Source: Streptomyces glomeratus
GTDB taxonomy: Bacteria > Actinomycetota > Actinomycetes > Streptomycetales > Streptomycetaceae
DNA: 64,000 nucleotides
Assembly (NCBI RefSeq): GCF_021462825.1
Contig: NZ_JAKEEB010000016.1
Coordinates: 62,001-126,000, forward strand
Direction: 5' to 3'
Shown here piece by piece: positions 26,038-33,575 of this stretch. The notes under the pieces are model-generated. The model ran no database searches and was not told the origin of the DNA. It was given only the letters and a program-made list of their open reading frames with translations. The translations under genes and the position numbers were made by a program. Numbering within the stretch: position 1 is the first letter of the stretch; the number at the start of each line of letters is the position of its first letter.

Positions 26038-26061
26038 ATGGCCATTCTCCTCGCGCATTAG
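26038..26061 (+). CDS. Leader ORF MAILLAH upstream of the ABC-F gene
   Basis: ATG-GCC-ATT-CTC-CTC-GCG-CAT-TAG encodes a seven-residue peptide starting exactly where transcription should begin. It ends 58 bases before the ABC-F start. Between them lie GC-rich arms (GGCGGG near 26062 and CCCGCC near 26087) that could pair. Leader peptides regulate many antibiotic-resistance ABC-F genes through ribosome stalling, so this may be such an attenuator. Proposed from position and promoter geometry only. Confidence 0.5.
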   Translation: MAILLAH

Positions 26062-26119
26062 ACGGCGGGAACGTCCTCAGCCGCCCATCCCGCCATCCCT
26101 CCCGCCCTGGAGTCTGTCC

Positions 26120-27718
26120 GTGATCTCCGCTTCCGGCATCGAGCTGCGCGCCGGTGCCCGCATCCTCATCGAGAACGCCAGCTTCCGCGTCGCCAAGGGC
26201 GACCGCATCGGCCTCGTCGGCCGCAACGGCGCCGGCAAGACCACCCTCACCAAGGTCCTCGCCGGCGACGGCATCCCCGCCGCGGGCACCGTCACCCGCT
26301 CCGGAGAGGTCGGCTATCTCCCGCAGGACCCGCGCACCGGCGACCTGGACGTGCTGGCTCGCGACCGCATCCTGTCCGCGCGCGGTCTCGATGTGCTGAT
26401 CCGCAAGATGCGCGAGAACGAACAGCGCATCGCCAGCGGCAAGGGTTCCACCCGCGACAAGGCCCTCAAGCAGTACGAGCGCCAGGAGACCGAGTTCCTC
26501 ACCAAGGGCGGGTACGCCGCCGAGGCCGAGGCCGCGACCATCGCCGCCGCGCTGAACCTGCCCGACCGTGTGCTCGGCCAGCCACTGCACACCCTCTCCG
26601 GCGGTCAGCGCCGCCGCATCGAGCTGGCCCGCATCCTGTTCTCCGACGCGGACACCCTGCTCCTCGACGAGCCGACCAACCACCTCGACGCCGACTCGAT
26701 CGTCTGGCTGCGCGACTACCTGAAGACCTACCGCGGCGGCTTCATCGTCATCTCGCACGACGTGGACCTGGTCGACACGGTCGTCAACAAGGTGTTCTAC
26801 CTGGACGCCAACCGCGCCGCGATCGACGTCTACAACATGGGCTGGAAGCTCTACCAGCAGCAGCGCGAGGCCGACGAGAAGCGCCGCAAGCGCGAACGGC
26901 AGAACGCCGAGAAGAAGGCCGCCGCGCTGAACGCGCAGGCGGACAAGATGCGCGCCAAGGCGACCAAGACGGTCGCCGCGCAGAACATGGCCCGCCGGGC
27001 CGACAAGCTCCTCGCCGGACTGGAGGCAGTCCGGCAGTCCGACAAGGTCGCCAAGCTGCGCTTCCCGGAGCCGGCCCCGTGCGGCAAGACGCCGCTGATG
27101 GCCGAGGGCCTGTCGAAGTCGTACGGCTCGCTGGAGATCTTCACCGACGTCGACCTGGCCATCGACAAGGGCTCCCGGGTGGTCATCCTCGGCCTCAACG
27201 GCGCCGGCAAGACCACCCTGCTGCGGCTGCTCGCGGGTGTCGAGCAGCCGGACACCGGTGCCGTCGTCCCCGGCCACGGACTCAAGCTCGGCTACTACGC
27301 CCAGGAGCACGAGACCCTGGACGCGGACCGCACGGTCCTGGAGAACATGCGCTCCGCGGCACCCGACATGGACCTCGTGGAGGTCCGCAAGGTGCTCGGC
27401 TCGTTCCTGTTCTCCGGCGACGACGTCGACAAGCCGGCCGGGGTCCTCTCCGGCGGCGAGAAGACCCGCCTCGCCCTCGCCACCCTGGTGGTGTCGTCCG
27501 CGAACGTGCTGCTGCTGGACGAGCCGACCAACAACCTCGACCCGGCCAGCCGCGAGGAGATCCTCGGCGCGCTGCGCACCTACCAGGGCGCCGTCGTCCT
27601 GGTCACCCACGACGAGGGAGCGGTCGAGGCGCTCCAGCCGGAGCGGATCATCCTGCTGCCCGACGGCGTCGAGGACCTGTGGGGCGCCGACTACGCCGAC
27701 CTCGTCACCCTCGCCTGA
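26120..27718 (+). CDS. ABC-F family ATPase (ribosome-associated, no membrane domain)
   Basis: A 532-aa cytoplasmic protein with two ABC domains and no membrane segments. First domain: Walker A GRNGAGKTT (residues 34-42), signature LSGGQRRRIELARIL, Walker B LLLDEPTNHLD. The linker (about 250-310) is highly charged (READEKRRKRERQNAEKKAA), as in the P-site tRNA-interacting region of ABC-F factors. Second domain: GLNGAGKTT, LSGGEKTRLALATLV, LLLDEPTNNLD. Such proteins act on ribosomes as translation factors (EttA/Uup-like) or antibiotic resistance factors. GTG start seven bases after GGAG. Preceded by a leaderless leader ORF and followed by a strong terminator. Confidence 0.93.
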   Translation: MISASGIELRAGARILIENASFRVAKGDRIGLVGRNGAGKTTLTKVLAGDGIPAAGTVTRSGEVGYLPQDPRTGDLDVLARDRILSARGLDVLIRKMRENEQRIASGKGSTRDKALKQYERQETEFLTKGGYAAEAEAATIAAALNLPDRVLGQPLHTLSGGQRRRIELARILFSDADTLLLDEPTNHLDADSIVWLRDYLKTYRGGFIVISHDVDLVDTVVNKVFYLDANRAAIDVYNMGWKLYQQQREADEKRRKRERQNAEKKAAALNAQADKMRAKATKTVAAQNMARRADKLLAGLEAVRQSDKVAKLRFPEPAPCGKTPLMAEGLSKSYGSLEIFTDVDLAIDKGSRVVILGLNGAGKTTLLRLLAGVEQPDTGAVVPGHGLKLGYYAQEHETLDADRTVLENMRSAAPDMDLVEVRKVLGSFLFSGDDVDKPAGVLSGGEKTRLALATLVVSSANVLLLDEPTNNLDPASREEILGALRTYQGAVVLVTHDEGAVEALQPERIILLPDGVEDLWGADYADLVTLA

Positions 27719-27758
27719 CGCCCCGCCGGAGCGGTCAGCCCCGGTTGACCGCACAGGT

Positions 27759-27814
27759 GATCAACTGCGTATGGATCATTCGGCCCATCCGTGATCCATC
27801 ATCTGTGTGAGATC
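27759..27814. promoter_or_regulatory. Cluster of four GATC sites upstream of gbn
   Basis: GATC occurs at 27759, 27774, 27793 and 27811, four copies in 56 bases, with a fifth at 28041 just before gbn. TTGACC (27745-27750) and TATGGA (27770-27775) form a possible promoter across the first two. Gbn is known to bind GATC, so an autoregulatory region is plausible. Confidence 0.5.
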
Positions 27815-27846
27815 TCCTCGTACCGGGGTGTGTCCTACACGCAATC

Positions 27847-27883
27847 GACGGCCGAGCCCTTTTGTCCCAAGGGCTCGGCCGTC
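27847..27883 (+). terminator. Terminator between the ABC-F gene and gbn
   Basis: Perfect 15-base stem GACGGCCGAGCCCTT / AAGGGCTCGGCCGTC with a 7-base loop, 129 bases after the ABC-F stop. Part of the 365-base gap before gbn; beyond it I see no gene until gbn. Confidence 0.85.
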
Positions 27884-28083
27884 GCTCGTCGCTGACCTGG
27901 GGGTTCCCGGATGCACCCGTTCGGGCGTACGCACACGACCGGGCGGAACCCCGGATTCCGCTCGTGGGGATGTGCTCCTGTCGTCACAACCTTGTGGCAC
28001 GGACCTTGCCGAATGGGTGGCCATCACGCCCCCGAGGGGTGATCATGAGGAGACCAGAGCGCACTTCCCATGAGGAGGCACGG

Positions 28084-28305
28084 GTGGCCGAGACTCTGAA
28101 GAAGGGCAGCCGGGTGACCGGCGCCGCGCGCGACAAGCTCGCGGCAGACCTGAAGAAGAAGTACGACTCCGGTGCGAGCATCCGAGCACTGGCCGAGGAG
28201 ACCGGCCGCTCGTATGGCTTCGTGCACCGGATGCTCAGCGAGTCGGGTGTCACGCTTCGAGGGCGTGGCGGGGCGACGCGGGGCAAGAAGGCCCCGACGG
28301 CCTGA
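28084..28305 (+). CDS. gbn: Gbn-type GATC-binding nucleoid-associated protein
   Basis: A 73-aa basic protein, start GTG six bases after GAGGAGG. It contains a helix-turn-helix (KYDSGASIRALAEETGRSYG, FVHRMLSESGVTLRGRGG) and a Lys/Arg-rich tail (RGKKAPTA). Length and sequence agree with SCO1839 of S. coelicolor, described as the GATC-binding nucleoid protein Gbn that influences development and antibiotic timing. The upstream gap has an unusual density of GATC sites. An open frame extends upstream through the terminator and was rejected. Confidence 0.88.
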   Translation: MAETLKKGSRVTGAARDKLAADLKKKYDSGASIRALAEETGRSYGFVHRMLSESGVTLRGRGGATRGKKAPTA

Positions 28306-28437
28306 CGCCGGGCGGCCCATCGGCTTCGGTGGTGGCCACCCGGTCGGTCGGGTGATCGGCCGGGTGGTTACTGTGCAGTCACTTGCGGGTGCCCTCGTAT
28401 GGCATCCTCTTCTGACCGCACCCATCGGAGGCGCCGC

Positions 28438-29250
28438 ATGGCTTCGCTCGACCCGGTACTCGACAAGGACGGCCCGGTACTCGACAAGGACGGCGTACGG
28501 CTCACCGTCGACGACAAGATCGCCACGGTGACGCTGACCAACCCCGCCAAGCGCAACGTGCAGAGCCCCGCTCTGTGGCGGGCGCTGGCGGAGGCCGGAC
28601 GTGTGGTGCCCGGTTCCGTCCGTGTGGTCGTGCTGCGCGCCGAGGGCAAGTCGTTCTCGGCGGGGCTCGACCGTCAGATGTTCACGCCCGAGGGGATCGC
28701 CGGGGAACCGAGCTTCATCGACCTCGCGCGCAGCAGCGACGGCGAGCTGGACGCGGCCATCGCCGGATTCCAGGAGGCGTTCACCTGGTGGCGGCGCAAC
28801 GACCTCGTGTCCATCGCCGCCGTGCAGGGGCATGCCATCGGCGCGGGTTTCCAGCTGGCTCTCGCCTGCGACCTGCGTGTCGTCGCGGACGACGTGCAGT
28901 TCGCCATGCGCGAGACCAGCCTGGGCCTCGTACCGGACCTCACCGGCACGCACCCGCTGGTGAGCCTGGTCGGGTACGCCCGCGCGCTGGAGATCTGTCT
29001 GACGGGCCGCTTCGTCCTGGCCGAGGAGGCCGTGACCACCGGGCTCGCGAACATCTCCGTGTCCCGCGAGGAGCTCGACGGCACCGTACGCGATCTGGCG
29101 TCCGCCCTGCTCGGCGCGGACCGGCAGGCGGTCATCGAGACCAAGGCACTGCTGCGCGGGGCGCAGGAGCGGACCTACGAGGAGCAGCGCGCCGCGGAGC
29201 GGGCCGCGCAGGCCCGGCGCCTGCGGGACCTGGCCGGCACCGGCGACTGA
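28438..29250 (+). CDS. Enoyl-CoA hydratase/isomerase family protein
   Basis: A 270-aa crotonase-fold protein: IATVTLTNPAKRNVQSPALW, LRAEGKSFSAGLDRQMF (oxyanion-hole segment), and VQGHAIGAGFQLALACDLRV, then DVQFAMRETSLGLVPDLTGT. The crotonase catalytic Glu positions appear to be partly replaced, so the exact reaction is uncertain. ATG start seven bases after GGAGG. The N-terminus has a perfect 21-base tandem duplication giving PVLDKDG twice. It follows gbn by 132 bases on the same strand. Confidence 0.87.
   Translation: MASLDPVLDKDGPVLDKDGVRLTVDDKIATVTLTNPAKRNVQSPALWRALAEAGRVVPGSVRVVVLRAEGKSFSAGLDRQMFTPEGIAGEPSFIDLARSSDGELDAAIAGFQEAFTWWRRNDLVSIAAVQGHAIGAGFQLALACDLRVVADDVQFAMRETSLGLVPDLTGTHPLVSLVGYARALEICLTGRFVLAEEAVTTGLANISVSREELDGTVRDLASALLGADRQAVIETKALLRGAQERTYEEQRAAERAAQARRLRDLAGTGD
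28452..28493 (+). repeat. Perfect 21-bp tandem duplication in the enoyl-CoA hydratase gene
   Basis: CCCGGTACTCGACAAGGACGG is repeated without a mismatch at 28452-28472 and 28473-28493. It is in frame and duplicates seven residues at the N-terminus, before the conserved fold. Complete identity suggests a recent slippage event. Confidence 0.9.
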
Positions 29251-29341
29251 GGCACGACGGCGCGCCCCCGAGGCCCGGGCCGAGGCCGCCCGGGCCGGCA
29301 GCGGAGGCGCGAGGGTCGTGCCGTCCGGTGTCGGGTCTTCC

Positions 29342-30097
29342 TCAGAAACCGTGCCGGAAGCCGCCGTCGACCGGGACCATGATGCCCGTGAGGTACGAGG
29401 CCGCCGGTGACAGCAGGAACGCGGCGGCGCGGCCGAACTCCTCGGGGGTGCCGTAACGGCGCAGCGGGATCCGGGCCTCGTTGGCCGCGCGCGTCGCCTC
29501 CGGGTCCGCCGAGAGGGTGTCCAGCTCGCGCATCCGGTCGGTGTCGATCCGGGCCGGGAGCAGGCCGACCACACGGATGCCGCGCGGGCCCAGCTCGTCC
29601 GCGATGGACTTGGCGAAGCCCGCGAGGCCGGGGCGCAGGCCGTTGGAGATGGTCAGGCCCGGGATCGGCTCGTGCACGGAACCGGAGAGCACGAAACCGA
29701 TGACACCGCCCTCGGACAGCTCCTCGGCGGCCGCGCGGGCCAGCCGTACCGCGCCCAGGAACACCGACTCGAAGCCGGCCGTCCACTGTTCGTCCGTGGT
29801 GTCGGCGAGATAGCCGGGCGGCGGCCCCCCGACGCTGACGAGGATGCCGTCGAAGCGGCCGAAGTGCTCGCGCGCCGCGGAGATCAGCCGGGCCGGCGCC
29901 TCCGGATCGGCGTTGTCGACGGCCACACCCACCGCGTTCGCGCCCAGCGCGGCGGCGGCCTCGGCGGTCCGCGTCCCATCGCGGCCCGTGACGATCACCT
30001 TCGCCCCGTCGGCGACGAGTTCCCGCGCGGCCGCGTTGCCCAGTCCGCGGGTGCCGCCGGTGACGACGTACACCCGGTCCTTCAGTCCAAGATCCAT
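29342..30097 (-). CDS. Atypical short-chain dehydrogenase/reductase (ketoreductase-like)
   Basis: A 251-aa Rossmann protein. Cofactor motif VYVVTGGTRGLGNAAARELV near the N-terminus, then VTGRDGTRTAEA (suggesting NADP) and ILVSVGGPPPGYL in place of NNAG. The Ser is present (FVLSGSVHEP), but the usual YxxxK is SNGLRPGLAGFAKSIADELG, which keeps the Lys context without the Tyr. It resembles the 3-ketoacyl-ACP-reductase-like SDR subgroup lacking the full catalytic tetrad. The inner ATG (MDLGLKDR) was preferred because GGATGGGGG precedes it; MGAMDL is the alternative. Confidence 0.85.
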   Translation of the reverse strand: MDLGLKDRVYVVTGGTRGLGNAAARELVADGAKVIVTGRDGTRTAEAAAALGANAVGVAVDNADPEAPARLISAAREHFGRFDGILVSVGGPPPGYLADTTDEQWTAGFESVFLGAVRLARAAAEELSEGGVIGFVLSGSVHEPIPGLTISNGLRPGLAGFAKSIADELGPRGIRVVGLLPARIDTDRMRELDTLSADPEATRAANEARIPLRRYGTPEEFGRAAAFLLSPAASYLTGIMVPVDGGFRHGF

Positions 30098-30181
30098 GGC
30101 CCCCATCCTGCCGCCCGGTCCCCGTGAGGGCGAGGGTGGTCCCCGCCCGGGGTCCTCCGCCGGCAGAAAGCCCCAGGGCCC

Positions 30182-30985
30182 TCAGGCCGTGGCCGCTGCC
30201 GGTTCCTCCGCCGGCTGCTCCGCCGCCGCCCGGCGTTCGCGGGCCTCCCGGCGGGCCAGTACGAACCAGCCGACGGGGACGCCCGCCGAGAACAGCCACC
30301 ACTGCACGGCGTAGGCCATGTGCGGGCCGATGTCGCTGTGCTCGGGGTCGGGCAGCAGCTCGGGGCTGCCGCCCTTCGGGGCAGGCGAGGTCAGCTCGAT
30401 GTAGCCGCCGAGGACCTGCCTGCCGAGACGCTGCGCCTGCTGCTCGCTTCCGATCAGCATGACCTGGCGGTCCGGCAGGCCCTGCACGTTCTTGATGCCG
30501 CTCTCCGCGGTCGTCTCGTCCGGCATCAGGCGGCCCGTGACGGTGGTCTCGCCCTGCGCGGGCGCCGGGATCCTGGGGAAGTCGGTCTGCGCGCCGTTCG
30601 CCGGGATCCAGCCCCGGTTGACCATCAGAACCTTCCCGTCGTCGAGGACGAAGGGGGTCAGGACGTGGTAGCCGACCTCGCCGTCGGTGTTGGTGCGGCG
30701 GCGCACCACGACCTCCCGGGCCGGGTCGAAGGTGCCCTTCGCCGTCACCCGGCGGTACAGGTCCTTGTGCGCGACCGTCGCCCCGGGCGAGGTGAGCGAC
30801 TCGGCCGGAACCGGCGTCGCCGCCAGCGAGTCGGCGATCACCTTGTTCAGCGCGACCTTGTGCTCGTGACGGTGCAGCTGCCAGAAGCCCAGCTCGATCA
30901 TCGTCGGGATGAGCGCGAGGGCGACAAGGGTGAGGATCACCCATTGCCGGGACAACAGGAAGCGGTACACCCCACGACCGTACAT
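30182..30985 (-). CDS. SURF1 family protein (cytochrome oxidase assembly)
   Basis: A 267-aa membrane protein with two terminal helices: about 13-34 (RQWVILTLVALALIPTMIEL) and 222-245 (MAYAVQWWLFSAGVPVGWFV). The extracytoplasmic middle has the SURF1 blocks GFWQLHRHEHK, VLMVNRGWIPANGAQTDFP and ELTSPAPKGGSPELLPDPEH. SURF1 proteins help assemble the heme-copper oxidase. The start is uncertain: ATG at 30985 or GTG at 30970. It follows the SDR without a clear terminator. Confidence 0.92.
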   Translation of the reverse strand: MYGRGVYRFLLSRQWVILTLVALALIPTMIELGFWQLHRHEHKVALNKVIADSLAATPVPAESLTSPGATVAHKDLYRRVTAKGTFDPAREVVVRRRTNTDGEVGYHVLTPFVLDDGKVLMVNRGWIPANGAQTDFPRIPAPAQGETTVTGRLMPDETTAESGIKNVQGLPDRQVMLIGSEQQAQRLGRQVLGGYIELTSPAPKGGSPELLPDPEHSDIGPHMAYAVQWWLFSAGVPVGWFVLARREARERRAAAEQPAEEPAAATA

Positions 30986-31018
30986 CTCGGGACGTGGGGC
31001 ACCGGCACGGGGGGTGTC

Positions 31019-31252
31019 TCAGACCCGGTCGACGATCCCCACCTTCCCCTCCGCGCGGGCGCAGTGGGCTCCGCAGTACCAGTGGCCGTCCGCCTCGACG
31101 CCCTGTCCGATGATCTGAACACGACAATGCTCGCAGATCGGGGCCATACGGTGGATGGCGCAGGAGAAGCAGTCGAAGACATGCACCTCGCCCTGCGCGT
31201 GCACCTCGAAGGTCATTCCGTAGTCGTTGCCGCACACTTCACATCTCGCCAT
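31019..31252 (-). CDS. Small zinc-ribbon protein
   Basis: A 77-aa protein with four metal-binding pairs: CEVCGNDY, FDCFSCAIH, ICEHC and WYCGAHC, enough for two zinc sites. No other domain. The ATG giving MARCEVCGND matches the natural domain start; the longer frame has no support. It lies 34 bases upstream of surf1 on the same strand and may be co-transcribed. Role unknown; such proteins bind nucleic acid or partner proteins. Confidence 0.8.
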   Translation of the reverse strand: MARCEVCGNDYGMTFEVHAQGEVHVFDCFSCAIHRMAPICEHCRVQIIGQGVEADGHWYCGAHCARAEGKVGIVDRV

Positions 31253-31330
31253 GCGCCACAGGGTGAGCCGTGGCTGTCGCGCGGGCGAGCGGTGGGCGGG
31301 CGAGTCGCGCGGCAATCACCCGTACGTCCG

Positions 31331-32338
31331 TCAGCGGCCGCCGAGCAGATGCTCCGCCGCGGGCTCGACGTCTCGCAGCAGCTGGCCGAACGCCGCCTCG
31401 TCCACCACCGGCGTGCCGTACTGCCGCGCCTTGACGGCCTTGGACGTGCCCGAGTCCGGATCGTTGGTGACGAGCAGGCTGGTCAGCCGGGACAGGCTCG
31501 TCGCGACGTGCAGACCGGCCTCCGTCGCGCGGTCCTCCAGCAGCTCCCGGTCGACCGAAGTGTCGCCGGAGAAGGCGACCCGCATGCCCTGTTTGAGTCG
31601 TTTGCCTTCTTCATACCGCCCCGGGTTGGGATAGGGGCATGCAGGCCTTCTGCGGGAGGGGCGCCAGCTGCCGGGCCGGTAACCGCCGTAACCGCCCCCC
31701 TGCCGTCCGATGCGCGGTGCGGGCCCGTCCGCCCATTCGGTCAACGGCCGGCACTCGTGCAGCGGCAGCCGCAGACCCCCCGCCGCCGCGGTCCGCAGAC
31801 TGGGCCGGAACGCCTCCGCCAGCACGCGCGCGTCGTCGAGTGCGTGGTGCGCGCGCCGCTGGACGACGCCGAAGTGCGCCGCCAGTGACTCCAGCTTGTG
31901 GTTGGGCAGCGGAAGGCCGAGTTCCTTGGAGAGCGCGATGGTGCACAGCCGCTGACGCACCGGCGCCTCGCGCTGCGCACGCGCGTACTCCCGTGCGATC
32001 ATCTGCCAGTCGAAGACGGCGTTGTGCGCGACGAGCACCCGGTCCGCCAGCCGGGATGAGAACTCCTCGGCGATATCCCCGAAGAGCGGGGCGCCTTCGA
32101 GCATCTCGCTCGTCAGACCGTGGATCCACACAGGGCCCGGATCGCGCTCCGGATTGACCAGCGTGTACCAGTGGTCCTCGACCTCGCCGCGCGCGTCCAG
32201 CCGGTAGACGGCCGCGGAGATGATCCGGTCGTCCCGGGCCAGGCCGGTGGTCTCCACGTCAACGACCGCGTATCCCTTGGGATACGCGGCCGGCCACGCT
32301 GTGGGGGAGGACGCTGCGGTCGCATGGTCTTCGAGCAT
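31331..32338 (-). CDS. DEDDh 3'-5' exonuclease fused to a BRCT domain
   Basis: A 335-aa DnaQ-fold exonuclease. The DEDDh acidic/His residues are seen in AVVDVETTGLARDD (motif I), LVAHNAVFDWQMIAREYA (motif II) and HHALDDARVLAEA (motif III). Residues about 195-245 are an Arg/Gly/Pro-rich linker. The C-terminal 75 residues form a BRCT domain (GMRVAFSGDTSVDRELLEDR ... KARQYGTPVVDEAAFGQLL). On the minus strand TATCCT (32347-32352) lies 8 bases before the ATG, so translation is probably leaderless. Likely DNA repair or nucleic-acid processing. Confidence 0.9.
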   Translation of the reverse strand: MLEDHATAASSPTAWPAAYPKGYAVVDVETTGLARDDRIISAAVYRLDARGEVEDHWYTLVNPERDPGPVWIHGLTSEMLEGAPLFGDIAEEFSSRLADRVLVAHNAVFDWQMIAREYARAQREAPVRQRLCTIALSKELGLPLPNHKLESLAAHFGVVQRRAHHALDDARVLAEAFRPSLRTAAAGGLRLPLHECRPLTEWADGPAPRIGRQGGGYGGYRPGSWRPSRRRPACPYPNPGRYEEGKRLKQGMRVAFSGDTSVDRELLEDRATEAGLHVATSLSRLTSLLVTNDPDSGTSKAVKARQYGTPVVDEAAFGQLLRDVEPAAEHLLGGR

Positions 32339-32673
32339 GGTCACTGAGGATACGGGCCGCGACCGACAGCGGTGTTCCGGCCCGGCGCGGCGGAGCCCGC
32401 CGTGCGCCCTCGCGCGGGGGTGCGCACAACCGCGGGGTGTACCACCGGAGTTCGCCCCGATCCCGGGGCGCTCGTGCCGCTCGCCGCCCGCAGCACCGTG
32501 GAGGCGGGCCGCCGCGCCGGACAACTTCGTTCATGCTCGGGCCGGTTGACGGAGGCCGATACCGCTGGTTCACCCGGCATGCTCCACCGCAGTGCACAGG
32601 CCGCCGGAACCTCCTTCGGCCCCCGTCGGCGTGGCCCGTCGTTCCTCCCCGCCCGGAATGAGACCCTCCCGGC
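32339..32673. other. 335-base intergenic region, no gene seen
   Basis: This gap between the divergent exonuclease and VIT genes holds the exonuclease -10 element (32347-32352). The remaining sequence is GC-rich without a convincing ORF, hairpin or repeat. A TTGACG near 32538 has no matching -10 at normal spacing. Confidence 0.6.
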
Positions 32674-33414
32674 GTGAACGATGCGGTACCGGGTGGAACG
32701 CCCGCCGGCGGCCGGGCGCACCAGGAGGCTCACCACGGTGCGCTCGGCTCGCGCCTGAACTGGCTGCGCGCCGCGGTCCTCGGCGCCAACGACGGCATCG
32801 TCTCCACCGCGGGTCTCGTGGTCGGCGTCGCCGGCGCCACGACCGACCGCGCGGCACTGCTGACGGCGGGGTTGTCGGGTCTGCTCGCCGGCTCCATGTC
32901 CATGGCGGCGGGCGAGTATGTGTCCGTGTCGACGCAGCGGGACTCGGAAAGGGCGGCTCTGGCCCTGGAGCGGCGGGAGCTGAGGGAGCAGCCGGAGGCG
33001 GAGCTGGAGGAGCTGACGGAACTGCTGGAGCGGCGGGGCCTGTCCCGGGAGGTGGCCCGCGAGGCGGCGGCCCAGCTGACGGCACGCGACGCGTTGCGCG
33101 CCCACGCGCGCGTGGAGCTCGGTATCGACCCCGACCAGCTGGCGAACCCGTGGCACGCGGCGGGGGCCAGCTTCCTCGCCTTCACGGTGGGCGCCCTGCT
33201 GCCGCTGCTCGCCATCGTGCTGCCGCCCGCGTCCTGGCGGCTCCCGGTGACGGTGGTGTCCGTGCTGGCCGCCCTGGTCGTCACCGGCTGGATCAGTGCC
33301 GGCCTGGGCGCGGCGAAGCCGGGCCGCGCCGTGGCGCGGAACGTGGCGGGTGGGGCGCTGGCGATGGGCGTCACCTATGCGGCGGGGACGCTGCTCGGGG
33401 CCGCGGGCGTGTAG
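32674..33414 (+). CDS. VIT1/CCC1-family iron/manganese transporter-like protein
   Basis: A 246-aa membrane protein. N-terminal LNWLRAAVLGANDGIVSTAG with VVGVAGATTDRAALLTAGLS and GSMSMAAGEYVSVSTQRDSE are VIT family signatures. A charged, Glu-rich cytoplasmic segment follows (about 90-145, ERRELREQPEAELEELTEL), the metal-binding region in this family. Three further helices close the protein. It probably exports Fe2+ or Mn2+ from the cytoplasm. GTG start without a strong ribosome-binding site, so the start is uncertain. Confidence 0.9.
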   Translation: MNDAVPGGTPAGGRAHQEAHHGALGSRLNWLRAAVLGANDGIVSTAGLVVGVAGATTDRAALLTAGLSGLLAGSMSMAAGEYVSVSTQRDSERAALALERRELREQPEAELEELTELLERRGLSREVAREAAAQLTARDALRAHARVELGIDPDQLANPWHAAGASFLAFTVGALLPLLAIVLPPASWRLPVTVVSVLAALVVTGWISAGLGAAKPGRAVARNVAGGALAMGVTYAAGTLLGAAGV

Positions 33415-33513
33415 AGGGGCGGGTCCCACGCCGTACCCCGTCCGCACCCCACCGCGCGGCCCCGCTGGTCCGGGGCACCCTCGGCGCGCGACGGGACGGT
33501 GACGTCGTACCGT

Positions 33514-33546
33514 GAAGTGCGCTCGACCACCCCCCGAGCGCACTTC
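33514..33546 (+). terminator. Hairpin between the VIT and alcohol dehydrogenase genes
   Basis: Perfect 12-base arms GAAGTGCGCTCG / CGAGCGCACTTC with a 9-base loop, 100 bases after the VIT stop and 29 before the dehydrogenase ATG. It could terminate the VIT transcript or act in the dehydrogenase leader. Confidence 0.5.
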
Positions 33547-33575
33547 GCCACGATCGCACGAGAGGGATCCTCGCC

